From Tethya wilhelma (Eukaryota; Porifera; Demospongiae; Tethyida; Tethyidae): a DNA stretch of 64,000 bases. The stretch is taken from contig CAXIPT010000002.1 in the NCBI GenBank assembly GCA_964030475.1, forward strand, positions 6,590,311 through 6,654,310, given 5' to 3'. The notes under the pieces are model-generated. The model saw nothing but the letters and a program-made list of their open reading frames with translations. It was not told where the DNA came from and made no database searches. The translations under genes were made by a program, and so were the position numbers. This document shows, piece by piece, positions 32,685-44,830 of this stretch; the stretch's first letter is position 1; the number at the start of each line of letters is the position of its first letter.

Positions 32685-35600
32685 TCATGGTAGCAGAGGG
32701 CTCTGTTCATCCTCTGATTCATAGTCATCTTCTTGTGGATGCATTTTAGCGAATGCCGCAAGTTCACAAGAAGCAAGAGTGTTTGATTCATGTCCATATA
32801 CTAGTTTGATTGTCCCAGACTGAGATGACTCACTAGTAGTTGGTTTTGTGATATCTGTATGTACTTCAGCCAACCCACTGTCTTCTTCATCATCTGATAG
32901 TAGGACTTGTTCATCCTTACATCTTGCGTATTCCACAGTTACTGTAGTTGTATCTTTGGGCACTGGTAAAGCATTGAACTCAGTCACACTGACTGAATCT
33001 TCATCTGATGTTATGTTGACTGGTTGTCGATGTTGGTCATTTTGTTGCATGTGAAATTTTGATTTTATCAGCTGTACCTTGTCTTTCAAAACAAACTGGT
33101 AGGTATGATATCCCAAGATAACTAGAAATATAACAAATGCAGCACTGATTGAAATGTAAGCCACTGCGTTCTGATTGTACTTAGAGTCTAAGGTAAAGAA
33201 AGTGGCTGTTGTTAAGAGAGTAAGGTTTAAGAGAGAAATTCTCTCTAGCACTTGAACAAATATTTTCTCATGTATCTTTTGCCTCCTTTCAACCTCATGT
33301 TGAGTAAAAAGGAGCAAGGTAGTTACTGTACTAATGCTAAGTAGATTGATACGAGGATCTCCAAGGACATTTAAAGCAGAGATAAGGTACAAACCAACTC
33401 GAACTAATAGTAGCAGTCCAAACCAATAACGATGATCTCTGTTGTAGGAACGATGATAGGCATCCATGAAAGTACAGAAGTTAATGCTGCCAATGATCCA
33501 TCTTAAAGGCCCTTTGTTAGGACAATGGATTAGCCACTGCCAAGTAAGGACTATATAGTAGTGAATACTGCTCCAACGATAAGAATGATAAGAGCTGTGA
33601 TGAAAAGAGGGATGTGTTTTCCACTGAGGTATGGAATGTTAGCATCAAAGAGCCATACCACTTCACGATAACCATCAGAGTACTGAAGAGTTGTAAAGGA
33701 TAGTGAAGCAATGATTGTACGAAGAAGTTTTGTGTATGAGAGTAGGACAAGAGTAGCCAGTGTTGTTATTGCTTTCTTTCCAGTATATATCCTTGTGAAG
33801 GTAGTAGAATAGTCACTAATGATTGTAATAGCTACAACCAAAAATATGACATATGTAGGAAATGCAAGTTGTAACCATGTTTTAGCGTAACCATTCATTC
33901 CATCATAGAAGCAAGTCTCAAATCCAAAATCAAGGTTGAACCATGCTATAAAGATGGTCAAAATCTTTGAGCCATCATGTGGAAGGAAAATGGCCTTATT
34001 TGCAGCAAAAATGTTGGTGTATAAGATCAAACCATTGAAAGTTCCCACATCTACTGTGAAGTTTAACTTGTATATGAATGCAACTAGCATCATGCAGACC
34101 AGCTATAACAAAGCCAATGAGGATTATCAGCCAGTTGTTAGAGCATGGTGTGCAACTTGAACTGCCCAGAGAGAGACTGAGACCATCCTTGCAAGATCCA
34201 CACAGTTTGCCTGAGCGATTGAATGCACACATTTCGTCAGCACCATTCTTAACATTTAGATTCACAGATACATTATTACTTGGTGGATGGCAGTAGTCAA
34301 ATGGGCAGTGTTTGTGTAATATGTAGACATTATTGTGCTTTGTAGTGTTCATGTAAGTAAACCATACGTTATCTTTTCTCTGGACTGTGTAGCTGTCTAT
34401 AGAGCAATTTAAAATGTATTCAGGATAAAGTCTTTTGTCACATTCACAATGTAAGTTCTTATCTTCAAAACCAGTTGGACAAATGTCAATGTTCACAGTG
34501 AGACTAATTGTTGATATTCCAGCACCCCCACATGGACCCTCAGCATATAGGTGAAGCTTTTCTGAGTTGTGAGGAGAAAGAACACTGAAGGTCAAATGTG
34601 TGCAACTTCCATCTCTGCTAGTCTGTTGAGTAGAGTATCCTTCACCAAGTTTTGCTTCTAGCGATAAAGATGCATGTATTGTGCTGTTTGCTATCGAGTT
34701 GTTGATATGGTCGACTGCAACAAGTGACACTGTAAATGTCTCTCCTTTTCTGACATGCTTTGGCTGAGGATAGTATCTGCAGTCTGGTTGGTTATCTTTA
34801 CAGAAACAAACACGAACTGGATCAGATGATATCTTTTTTGTTGACTTGAAGTCTTGTATTGTAAGATCAGTAAAGTTAAGAAGATAAGATACTGCACTTA
34901 ATGAACTTGGTGTCAAGTTTCTGTATTTGAAAAATATCTCAGCAGATGGACTTGCTCTACACCTGTCTAGTAGACCACCATAGAGTACATTTCCAGCCAA
35001 TCTAGCTCTATTCTTGGTAAAGTTTGTGTTAATAAGAATGTATGTATAATAAGGATCAAAGGGTACTATATTATAATAGTTTGTATAACCATAGAAGTTT
35101 ATTCCTTGAATAAAGCATTCATTATCGATTGCAATTTTATCATTGAAAGGAATGGCAGAGCAAGTCGCAGAGATTGTGTTATCAGCAACATATACAGCTC
35201 CTCCATAGTCAGCAGTGTTATCATAAAAGTATAGAGCATTCCTTTTATACTCTGTTTCTTCAGTATTTTTTACCACATAGATTTTAGCACTTCCCTCTAG
35301 ATACAGCCCACCTCCTCTCTCAGCATGATTACCAATAATGTTAGTTTTGGATCCATTAGTCAGTCTAGTTATTGAGTTGATGCAATGAATGCCTCCACCC
35401 TTAATAGTTCCATCATTTCTACTAATATTGATTTGATTCATGAAATTTAGTTCACTCTGGTAGGCATAGATACCTCCACCAGACATTGATGCAGTGTTGT
35501 GAGCAATGGTAGTGTCTCCATAAGCATAAAGTTTGCTTTGTATGGCTGCAATGGCCCCACCTTGTATAGCTCTGTTGTGCATGAGATTGACTCTACCAAT

Positions 35601-37305
35601 AAATGTTATCTCACTTTCATAAGCAGTTATTAATGCTCCTAAGTTATCAGAATCTACTGTGATTGAAGACTGATGTGTCATTAAGTTGTTCACAATATTG
35701 GTGTATCCAGAAAATGTCACATTGCAAGTATAAACAAGCAAAGACCCTATATTGTTTGAAACAGTAGTGTTACCAGAAAAATGCAGTTTACTTTGTGTTG
35801 CATATATTAATACGCCGGTGTCTGCCGTGTTGTTTTGAATATTAAGAAACCCACAGCTATTAAATATCACACCACTAAAATAAAATACTGATCCAGTACC
35901 AGGACTTATGCAACAATTATTAGTGAAGTTGCTATTATTGCATATAACTGTGCCTCCTATAGCATACACTGCTCCGCCACTGTTTCCAGTATTGCTGTTG
36001 AGAATGCTATTTTGTATGATAATAATTGTGATACTTCTACCTGGCAATGACTCGGCATACACTGCTCCACCTAATCCTATCTCATTTCCAGTTGCAATGT
36101 TTTTGTTAACAAAGCTATTTGCTATAGTGAAATTATCACTGATGAAAGCATAAACAGCTCCTCCTAGTCCAGTTTCATCACCATTTGCAGAGTTACTATT
36201 TAGAGTGCTATTAAGGATTTTAAAGTTAGGACTTTCTTCAAAATACACTGCTCCACCTGATACGTCCCCAGATCTACCTTGCAAGTTTAAATTTCCAGTG
36301 TTGTTAGTAAGAGTACAATTGACTATGTTGAAATTAGGACTTATCATAGCACACACTGCTCCACCAGATTTCATTCCATTTCCTGTCACTGTGTTGCTGC
36401 TAAGAGTACTATTGACTATTTTTACATTCTGACTGGATTCAGCAAATACAGCTCCACCTGATCCTTGACCATCTGCTTTCACAGTGTTGCTGTTGAGGGT
36501 GCTATTAATTATAGTGAAGTTAGGACTACAATGAGCATATACTGCTCCCCCAAATCCCACTTTTCCAGTCACAGTGTTGCTGTTGAGAGTGCTGTTAACT
36601 ATAGCTAAGTTAGGGCTTGAGTAAGCATACACTGCTCCACCATGAGCAGGTCTGTTATACCCTGCAGTCACATGCAGTGTTGTTTTGAAATATACAGTCA
36701 GGAATGACAATGCGCAGTTTAGTGTTGAGTGTAGCAATTGCTCCACCACCTTGAATTATGTCACCATGAAATATTGGACTTTTAATCACCCTACCCCTGT
36801 TGGAAAAGAAAGAGTTTCTCGTGATTGTGGCAGTTGACACATTAACTAGATGCAGTCCAGTTCCATCACGTCCCTGACCATCAAAACTACAATCTTCCAC
36901 TGTAAACTCTTCAACCTTGGTGACTTCATTATTCACACACCCAAAGAGTGCTAATCCTTTCATACTAACAACACTGATTGACTCAAATGTGAACCTGGCA
37001 GACTGATAGCAGGTGATTGATGTGTCAGAGTGATAGGCTGAACTGGACTCAATGAACAATGCTAGAACATTTCTATTTGTCATGGAAAAGTGGGATTCAA
37101 GGCTGTGGTTCCCAGGTAGAAGAATGAGTTTGTTGTTGGAAGTGAAGTAGTTGCTGGATTTGTTAGCATACTGGGAGAGAGTGAAGCAAGGCATACCTTC
37201 TTCAGGACATGGCTTATTTGGTGATGGTATGACGTAGTAGATCTCAGCAGATGTGAGCACCGTGTAACAAGCCAGTACCGTAAATGTTGCAGTCTTTCCT
37301 TCCAT
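32685..37305 (-). pseudogene. POMP-like beta-helix receptor 1, three frameshifts
   Basis: The ATG at 37305 starts a signal peptide (MEGKTATFTVLACY...TSA). A domain with CPEEGMPCFTLSQYA and LLPGNHSL follows, then many beta-helix repeats of the form IVNSTLNSNTV-GGAVYA (about 34900-36900). A Cys-rich extracellular part follows (GLLDRC, VRVCFCKD, CDKRLYPEY, CPFDYC, CAFNRSGKLCGSC), then about seven to nine membrane segments and a cytoplasmic tail ending DEQSPLLP. Frames change near 36665, at about 34088 (four extra bases relative to receptor 2) and at about 33557 (two extra bases, giving an in-frame TAG). The last two shifts together restore the frame. The architecture is that of the large sponge family labelled probable polymorphic outer membrane protein; ligand and function are unknown. 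Pseudogene or sequencing errors both fit. Confidence 0.7.
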
Positions 37306-37309
37306 ACTA

Positions 37310-37895
37310 TTAGAAGGTAAAATGCATGTGCTCTCCAAATTGTATAATACTGATGATAATGATTAATTGTGATAACTTAAGTAAATTGGCTTACTCTTGT
37401 TTTATGTTGAATAAAATGGGAATATCCCAATACAATGACAACGATTAGGATTTTCAAGTACACTTGGAACTCAGCCTATTTGCTTACTAAGACTCTTTGA
37501 CTTGCTTTGCCCAAAAAGTATCAGAAATTGCCAAGATCTATAATTATGTACAAATTTGTGTTGCACATGACATTGTGGTATACAACTGAACAATAGTCGA
37601 CTGTTATAAAAAGCTTCTTTATTTGGACATGATTGTACTTAATAAGGAAAGTGCATTGTTGGAGTGATGAATGCATAATAGTAATTTGCTATTGGAATTA
37701 ACCAACTTATAAGGAACTGTGAGTGTTAATTTGCTCACCAAGGATTGCAAAAATTCTTTAACTTTTGGGGTGTAAACTCACGAACAATTAATAAACTACC
37801 ATTTCATTCACATATTATTTATTATGGTTTAGTATGCAAATTATAATTTGTGGACAGTATATAGTGTTTATCTCTTATGTTAATCATCTATGTAG
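37310..37895. other. Intergenic region between divergent genes
   Basis: About 590 bp separate the receptor start from the first visible exon of the BRCT gene on the other strand. No CpG-rich core, TATA box or clear upstream exon was found. A shared bidirectional promoter is possible. Confidence 0.3.
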
Positions 37896-39303
37896 GCTTC
37901 TCCCATACTCAATGGTGGACCAAGTCAAGTAGTTCTGCTAGGGACTGGGTTAAAAGGATATCAAAAGGTCAGTATTAGAATCATATATATAATTATGCTG
38001 TTATACAACCTAACTTTCCGATATTTTGTTGAAGTCAGGGTCCATGCATCTGACTATATCAATCAAATCATTTCACTAATAATTATTTTAAAAAATTTTG
38101 TAAGGTCATTCGACAGCTTTAGCTACATGTATATACCCATGACTTTATAGGCTTACATAGTAAATCAGTTCATTTTGAGGTCATGTGAGCTTATGTGTAC
38201 CCATTCCTTTTTGGATTGAGCATGTGTGTGTGTGTGTGTGTGTGTGTGTATTACTATAATATGTACGAGTGTGTGTACCATATGTGCAACTAAAATTATT
38301 GACAAAAATGATTTTTAAGTTTGGTATAAATTTTAATGTAAGATATATGCTAAAACATTGCATGTATAATATTATATAGACTACACTTCAACGCCCCAAT
38401 TATACACATAATTATTCAGACATTTTTTTGTAAAAGTTTAGATTTGTGAAATTTATGATTAAAAAAAATTATAATTATCCTTTTAATGAGTAGCAAGTAT
38501 GTGATAACAATTTATATTGTGCACAATGCATGTGTATCAATTTTAATGTGTTATTATGAACTATTTTGTCATCTTTGTACTCTGGTCTCCTTTCAATTTT
38601 GATTTGTGGTTATATTCTAGGAATTGTTTACTAGTGCTGTGGTTTAGCAGTTTACACACACACACATGCACAATACAAAAAAGAAGTAAAAACTCTTATT
38701 ATAGAATCCTGATGTTTTTTTAACAGGATCAGTTACAAGAAGTAGCTTCTCTACTTGGAGCAAAAGTTGTGGAGTCCTTTTCAATGGATGGTGAGCTAAA
38801 ATGAAATGTATTTTAGTCTGTAAAATGCACCTTGTATATGCTTGCATCACTACAATTATATCTCAACAAACTTAATTATTCACAACATGTACTCAATATA
38901 TGCACTGATGCAGTTTCTCATGTTGTTGCGGTTTGTGATAAATCCCAGTGTTGCCCAAGAACACTCAAGTTTCTTTGTGCTGTAGCAATAGGAAAGTGGA
39001 TTGTTGATTTTCAATGTAAGTATATATATACGTTTGCACTCACACATATACTTAAAATTAAAATCTTATTGCAAGATTGCATGACTGATCAAGTTTATCA
39101 TTGTATTGAAATGAAAATGACATACCAAATAATATATTATTGTGCATGGTTACCCATACGGCATGTCTCCATCTGCTTCAATGGACCATCATCCATGTAT
39201 AGACATGATTATAATTATATGCAGCATATAGTACACGAATGGGCCACAGTGTCTCACATCATAATATTTTATTATTATAAGCAAAGTTGTGTATATCTGT
39301 GTG

Positions 39304-39366
<63 letters not shown>

Positions 39367-40477
39367 NTGTGTACCCATTCCTTTTTGGATTGAGCATGTG
39401 TGTGTGTGTGTGTGTGTGTGTGTATTACTATAATATGTACGAGTGTGTGTACCATATGTGCAACTAAAATTATTGACAAAAATGATTTTTAAGTTTGGTA
39501 TAAATTTTAATGTAAGATATATGCTAAAACATTGCATGTATAATATTATATAGACTACACTTCAACGCCCCAATTATACACATAATTATTCAGACATTTT
39601 TTTGTAAAAGTTTAGATTTGTGAAATTTATGATTAAAAAAAATTATAATTATCCTTTTAATGAGTAGCAAGTATGTGATAACAATTTATATTGTGCACAA
39701 TGCATGTGTATCAATTTTAATGTGTTATTATGAACTATTTTGTCATCTTTGTACTCTGGTCTCCTTTCAATTTTGATTTGTGGTTATATTCTAGGAATTG
39801 TTTACTAGTGCTGTGGTTTAGCAGTTTACACACACACACATGCACAATACAAAAAAGAAGTAAAAACTCTTATTATAGAATCCTGATGTTTTTTTAACAG
39901 GATCAGTTACAAGAAGTAGCTTCTCTACTTGGAGCAAAAGTTGTGGAGTCCTTTTCAATGGATGGTGAGCTAAAATGAAATGTATTTTAGTCTGTAAAAT
40001 GCACCTTGTATATGCTTGCATCACTACAATTATATCTCAACAAACTTAATTATTCACAACATGTACTCAATATATGCACTGATGCAGTTTCTCATGTTGT
40101 TGCGGTTTGTGATAAATCCCAGTGTTGCCCAAGAACACTCAAGTTTCTTTGTGCTGTAGCAATAGGAAAGTGGATTGTTGATTTTCAATGTAAGTATATA
40201 TATACGTTTGCACTCACACATATACTTAAAATTAAAATCTTATTGCAAGATTGCATGACTGATCAAGTTTATCATTGTATTGAAATGAAAATGACATACC
40301 AAATAATATATTATTGTGCATGGTTACCCATACGGCATGTCTCCATCTGCTTCAATGGACCATCATCCATGTATAGACATGATTATAATTATATGCAGCA
40401 TATAGTACACGAATGGGCCACAGTGTCTCACATCATAATATTTTATTATTATAAGCAAAGTTGTGTATATCTGTGTG

Positions 40478-40530
<53 letters not shown>

Positions 40531-41609
40531 ATGTGGTAACAGAGGGTCACTAGAAGTGGTGCAATATCAAGCTCAAAACGCTACTTTTTTTCTAAATTGT
40601 GAAAATGCATGCATGTAGGCTATGAAAAGTGTGTCTAGAGAGCTAGCTTAGGTAGTACTACCATATAGGATAGACCGGCAGGCACTATACGTACAAGTAT
40701 GATAAGTATAACTTTTTTTTTAGATAGCTTACCATGCAGTGGCCTCTAGTAAAGAAGCATGATTAATAGACTATAGCCAATCTTTCACAAAAAAGCTGAG
40801 AGTTTTAATTCACTTTTAGGATCGAGTCTGCTTCTCTGTCACTGTACACGAAACACATGCATGTAGCTATAGCGTTTCTTTGCCAGCTGGGAGGTAAATT
40901 GCTGAGCTGGCCAAATTGTAAAGACTCAGCCTGGTTGTCCTTCGAACTCTGCTTATAATTTAGCTCAAAAGCTAATGTAAACGTTTATCGTCTAATTTCA
41001 TTCCAACATGCAAATTATAGGGATTACGAAGTGCCTTCAAGAGAGATGTTGGGTTGATGAAACACCTTTTGAAGTTCAAGGAGTTATTTTTGCTGAATCA
41101 AAATGTGTAATGCAGGCTCCGAGAAAGGGGAGAGAAAATGCCATGCAGAAGGTGCAACTATACTTTGCTGTACTTAATCTACAGAAGATCATTTATGTCT
41201 TATAATTAATAGTTTGTGTTTTGTTTGTTTGTTTGTTTGTTTTTGTTTTAAATCTATATCTTTGTATGCTTTCCAGTTGCCAGGCTTGTTTGATGGATGT
41301 GAAATCTTCTTATCTGGTAATTTCTTACCTCCTCGAGCATCCAAAGAAGACCTATCGTATCTCATCAAGCTTTCTGGAGGAAAAGTTTTGAGCCGTGAAC
41401 CTCGATTATCTGAAGCTGAGACCACCACCAACATCTGGCCATGCCATTCAACAGAAAATGATAGAATTAATGTATTTGTAGTGTATGATCCGTACACCGA
41501 AGCATTGCAATCTAAATGTAATGGTTGTAGTGATATTGCCATTGTGCCAGCTTCATGGCTTTTAGACTGTATTACACATTTTCAACTTTTGAAAACAGAT
41601 GGTTATTAG
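37896..41609 (+). CDS. BARD1: BARD1-like tandem BRCT gene, 3' exons
   Basis: Exons by GT-AG: 37896-37967, 38727-38790, 38914-39015, 41021-41151 and 41277-41609; phases fit throughout. BRCT 1 is QVVLLGTGLKGYQK, LGAKVVESFS, SHVVAVCDK, LCAVAIGKWIVDFQ and WITKCLQERCWVDE. BRCT 2 is LPGLFDGCEIFLSGNF, LIKLSGGKVLSREP, NVFVVYDPYTE and VPASWLLDCITHFQLL, ending at TAG 41609. The pairing FDGC...GGKVLSR...ASW.LDC..(F/S)F.LL is that of the BARD1 C-terminus, which binds phosphopeptides and nucleosomes in the BRCA1-BARD1 ubiquitin ligase. No RING or ankyrin exons are seen upstream, where a minus-strand gene begins within 0.6 kb. Exons 2 and 3 recur at 39901-39964 and 40088-40189 through an apparent assembly duplication. 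It may be a BRCT-only fragment of the full gene. Confidence 0.7.
38193..39366 (+). repeat. First copy of a 1.17-kb direct duplication
   Basis: Essentially identical to 39368-40528 and covers exons 2 and 3 of the BRCT gene with parts of the introns. It ends in a long GT repeat at the N at 39367. The second copy starts at the next base with the same TGTGTACCCATTCC. Confidence 0.9.
39368..40528 (+). repeat. Second copy of the 1.17-kb direct duplication
   Basis: It continues past the GT repeat into intron 3 and exon 4. It holds exon copies at 39901-39964 and 40088-40189, identical to the first set. An unmerged overlap of two contigs is the simplest explanation. Confidence 0.9.
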
Positions 41610-41760
41610 AAAACAACTAGTAATGTACACAGATTTGTTTATAACATTCTAAAGAGTTCCTTTTTAAAGCCCACGCACTGTATCAGTTGTTAATTTTTGC
41701 TCCATACTAATTTTTTACTGCAAAATTAATGCATGTGCAGATCTCTATAGCTATTGCTGC

Positions 41761-41921
41761 AATAAGATCCGGAAAATTCTCAGTCCAGTTTAGAATCTAA
41801 ACAATTTAAGATATGCAAATGATATGTGCATGCATATCATTAATTAGTACTACAACCATTTGTTTAGATTCTAAACATGGTGTTTAGATTAATCCGGACT
41901 CAGAATATTCTGGATCTTATT
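41761..41921. mobile_element. Foldback MITE, 161 bp
   Basis: About 42 bp at each end are inverted copies (AATAAGATCC...TCTAAACA and its complement), around a short AT-rich centre. It is absent at the matching place after the second BRCT copy (near 63235), which supports a separate insertion. The target duplication is unclear. Confidence 0.6.
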
Positions 41922-42057
41922 GAGAATTATCTATATTAAACATGTACAGCTAGGTGTTGTTGGGTTACTGTATTAGTCTGTAATAACCAAGCATTTGTGA
42001 TTTAATTTAGTTGTCTACCTTAGCAACTTTTTCATCATTATAATGCAGACGCTATAG

Positions 42058-42145
42058 GCATGCGCATTAGCTGGATATGCACGTGCTACAGTCTTTCTCT
42101 TGTGTTGGTGACCTTTACCTACAACAAGATGGCTACCTACAAGAA
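42058..42145 (+). promoter_or_regulatory. Promoter-like segment and first exon of an unknown gene
   Basis: GCATGCGCAT (42058-42067), CACGTG (42080-42085), TGACCTTTAC (42109-42118) and AAGATGGC (42126-42133) are followed by a short frame from ATG 42129 to a GTAAGT donor at 42146. The motif order matches the cassette inside the 1-kb transposon family. Initiation here is inferred. Confidence 0.45.
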
Positions 42146-42640
42146 GTAAGTGAAGTTGCTCTGTCCCGGTTAAACCTGTCTCAGTTCCCTTCGTTTATGT
42201 TGAAATTTGTATTCAAGTATATGTCAGCTGTTAAGAATTAAGTAGCTACAGCCTACTGCTAACTGAAAACAATAAATGTTGTACTACATGTTATAGTGCA
42301 GGCAGTGGCCCCGCCATGGCTAGCTATGCATGTATGATGAATTTTGTGTGTGAAGTTTTGATAGTTTTGTTTTTAGCAAAAGTATAATTATTTTACCATT
42401 GTACAAAGTGATAATTCCTGTTGTAAGGATAACAAAGTTACCTTCATGTTACACGTAATATTCCCTCTGCTAGGAAATTTTGATTTTATCTTCAACGGTC
42501 CTTGTGTATAGGAATCGCCTTATAGAGTCACAGCCCAGCAGCTGGCAGTGAGTGAAGCAATGAAGAGTGGGTTTCATCGCCATCAGTCTTACTCCTCCCC
42601 AAAGCTACCTATCTCTCCCAATGCAATCAGAGTGCCTCAT
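42129..42640 (+). CDS. Possible two-exon 5' fragment of an unknown gene
   Basis: Exon 1 (42129-42145) reads MATYK. Exon 2 (42512-42640) is an open, phase-0 stretch of 43 codons between good AG and GTAAGT sites, reading SPYRVTAQQLAVSEAMKSGF and HRHQSYSSPKLPISPNAIRV. The Ser/Pro-rich text looks coding. The two exons do not join in frame as placed (17-base first exon), so an exon or a different start is missing. No downstream exon was identified. I do not recognise the product. Confidence 0.35.
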
Positions 42641-42649
42641 GTAAGTCTC

Positions 42650-43644
42650 AGTTCAAAACACATTTTAACTAATTACCCGCGAAGTATGCACTTGTGTGTA
42701 CTAAAAATTTTAATTTTTAAATGCAAAGTACACACTTTTGCGTACTAGGTCCTTTAGCACTATTGCATGTTAATTTAGACAAAGCGTCTGTGCACTGAAC
42801 TCTAAACTTCCTGCACAATTAGGTAAAGTATACCTCTCTACTTAAATACAAAGTTTGAGTTGCAACTCTTAAAGGATTGTACACATGGCTCTATAGCAGT
42901 AGCTAAACGATTATAGAGGTCATGATCGACGCGATCTTGATAGTTATGTTCAGATTGGCGTTTTCTCTACAGCCTTTCAAAGGACAACCTTCAAAGTTGC
43001 TACGTAGGTGCAGGGATAGTTAGGCTATATAGCCATAGCATCACTTTTGTAATCGTTGCTACCTATACCTACAAAAAAAAATGCCTAAGACGCTAATTTT
43101 TTTTAGCGTATTCAACAATTAGACCCTTCCGTACTTTGGCTCTTTTTTTTTACTGCTAAAGGCTACACTAGAGTAGTGAGGCGTACATCATATAATATAG
43201 TTAACATAAAAGTTGCTTAATTGTATCATAAAAGAAACAGAGTCCAAAACTGTCTATGTAAAGAACTATAAAAATAATACGTATAGCTAGTTGAAATTTG
43301 CATGAATTTTAATCTTTGCAGTGTAACGTAATTAATTTAAATTTAAACAAGCGTGTAATCTGTTAATAATTAGTGCATGTGTATAGCTATGTCAGTTTAA
43401 TTTTGCGGACATCAGAAACATTGAAACATCAGATTCTATTCTTAGACTATTCAAAGTCAAAGTAATCATAGAGGCTTTTACTATTGACTCCCCGTTCTTT
43501 GTCTTAAGTGCATGGATGTAGTTATTATCCAACTAGCTATATTGCATGTATTTAGTAACGTGCCACGTGCATGTTGTCCGATACAATCTCTCTGATTTCT
43601 GTTTGCTTTATAATTTTGATTGTTGTTGTGGCTTGTGGAAATTG
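42650..43644. other. No gene seen
   Basis: AT-rich with no convincing frame. If the unknown gene at 42.1 kb continues, this would be intron. Confidence 0.35.
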
Positions 43645-44052
43645 CAGTGGCGGATCCAGAGGGGTTTCCGTAGTTTCTGTGGAACCCCCCTTTTGGCTAG
43701 GCTATATATAGCTAGCTTACAATTTTTTTTACAACAAACAACAGAAATTAAGCTAACTTATGGACTCTTACAAATAGAAAATATTTACTTTGAAAGCCTT
43801 GATAAAAAATGGACAAGAAATATGAGTTAGAAAGCTTGGATACTTAACCAAAACAGCTACCTATAGTCAGCTCCCTAGCGCAATCGATGCTCGTGGTAAA
43901 CTGCAAAGTTTATGCAAGTAAAATTGGGTGGGGTTGTAACACCTAAATTTGAGCATTTTAGCAAAAATTGGCGTGCCTATCCCAAAATTTTTTGCATGCT
44001 CCACGAGCACTATTATTAGGAAACCCCTTTCAAAATCCTAGATCCAGCACTG
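43645..44052. mobile_element. hAT-type MITE, 408 bp
   Basis: The left end CAGTGGCGGATCCAG and the right end CTAGATCCAGCACTG are inverted with mismatches. The 5-bp duplication AATTG is at 43640-43644 and 44053-44057. Next to the ends lie GGGGTTTCC and its complement. Non-coding. Confidence 0.8.
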
Positions 44053-44236
44053 AATTGTTGTTGTGCACCTTGTTTGGCTATATGATTGTTTTCTTTCTAT
44101 TGTATTCCTTCTTTGATGTATGATTGTTCATAATCTTTGCATTTTTGAAAGCTTTAGTTATTAATAAGTTTAGTCGAAATATTTTGAAAATGACTTGCGC
44201 TGTCAAATATACTCTTCCTTATTGAATTGATATTGA

Positions 44237-44503
44237 TCATGAATTCAAAATAATTAAGATTCCATTTTGTTCATCAAAAAAGTTGCTGTGGTTCAGATAT
44301 TTTTCTGTGACTTCAATCTCCTTCAAGAAGGCGTCCAATTCCAGCCTTTTTTTAGCCAAGGCATTGTCGTTGACCTTATATATGACTACCATGAATACAA
44401 GAGCTGATTCTACCAGTAGAATTGCAATTTTGATTGCTAGCATCACTACCTGGCATATTGCTTTCCTCTGTGTCTTTACTGAATCAGATTGTGTTGCTCT
44501 CAT
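44237..44503 (-). CDS. Fragment of a type II membrane coiled-coil protein
   Basis: An ATG at 44503 opens 88 codons: short N-terminus (MRATQSDSVKTQRK), membrane segment at about 17-43, then NDNALAKKRLELDAFLKEIE and a NHS site, stopping early. Length of the cytosolic part, anchor position and start of the coil match proteins B and C. It lacks the rest of the ectodomain and the Cys-rich exon. A decayed or 5'-only paralogue is likely; a short real protein is possible. Confidence 0.45.
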   Translation of the reverse strand: MRATQSDSVKTQRKAICQVVMLAIKIAILLVESALVFMVVIYKVNDNALAKKRLELDAFLKEIEVTEKYLNHSNFFDEQNGILIILNS

Positions 44504-44618
44504 GCACTTCTTCTATTGTAAAGGGTGTCATGCACTAGAGTAGTCGACTTTCTTGCTTGAACTCTCCCTTGTTTAACATTGTGTGTTGTACTTTAAGGCA
44601 CATACAATATCTTTACAA

Positions 44619-44818
44619 TTAAGTAGTAAAAATTTCCAAGAAATAAGTATTGTCAGTGCTTTAGAAATTAAGTACTGGAACAAAGCATGTCTCAATTTTG
44701 GCACATGCATGTGTTGGCACACATTTTATTTCATAGTTGATCCTTCATATATGGATCCTCAGTGTCATAAATGCAATGATCTGTACAATAGTATACACGA
44801 ATATAAAATTTTTACTTG
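44619..44818 (+). repeat. Deleted part-A copy of the TA-transposon
   Basis: Diverged left arm (AAGTAGTAAAAATTTCC...) running to AAAATTTTTACTTG next to TA. Most of the foldback is deleted. A complete copy starts 12 bp later. Confidence 0.6.
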
Positions 44819-44830
44819 TATAATATTATA

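Noticed and set aside
38644..38850. Minus-strand 68-codon frame repeated at 39818-40024
   Set aside because: It is antisense to the BRCT exon 2 region and occurs twice only because of the 1.17-kb duplication.
39301..39366. Long Val-Cys or His-Thr frames at 18.5, 19.3, 20.1, 31.3 and 39-40.5 kb
   Set aside because: They are translations of GT/CA microsatellites, not proteins.
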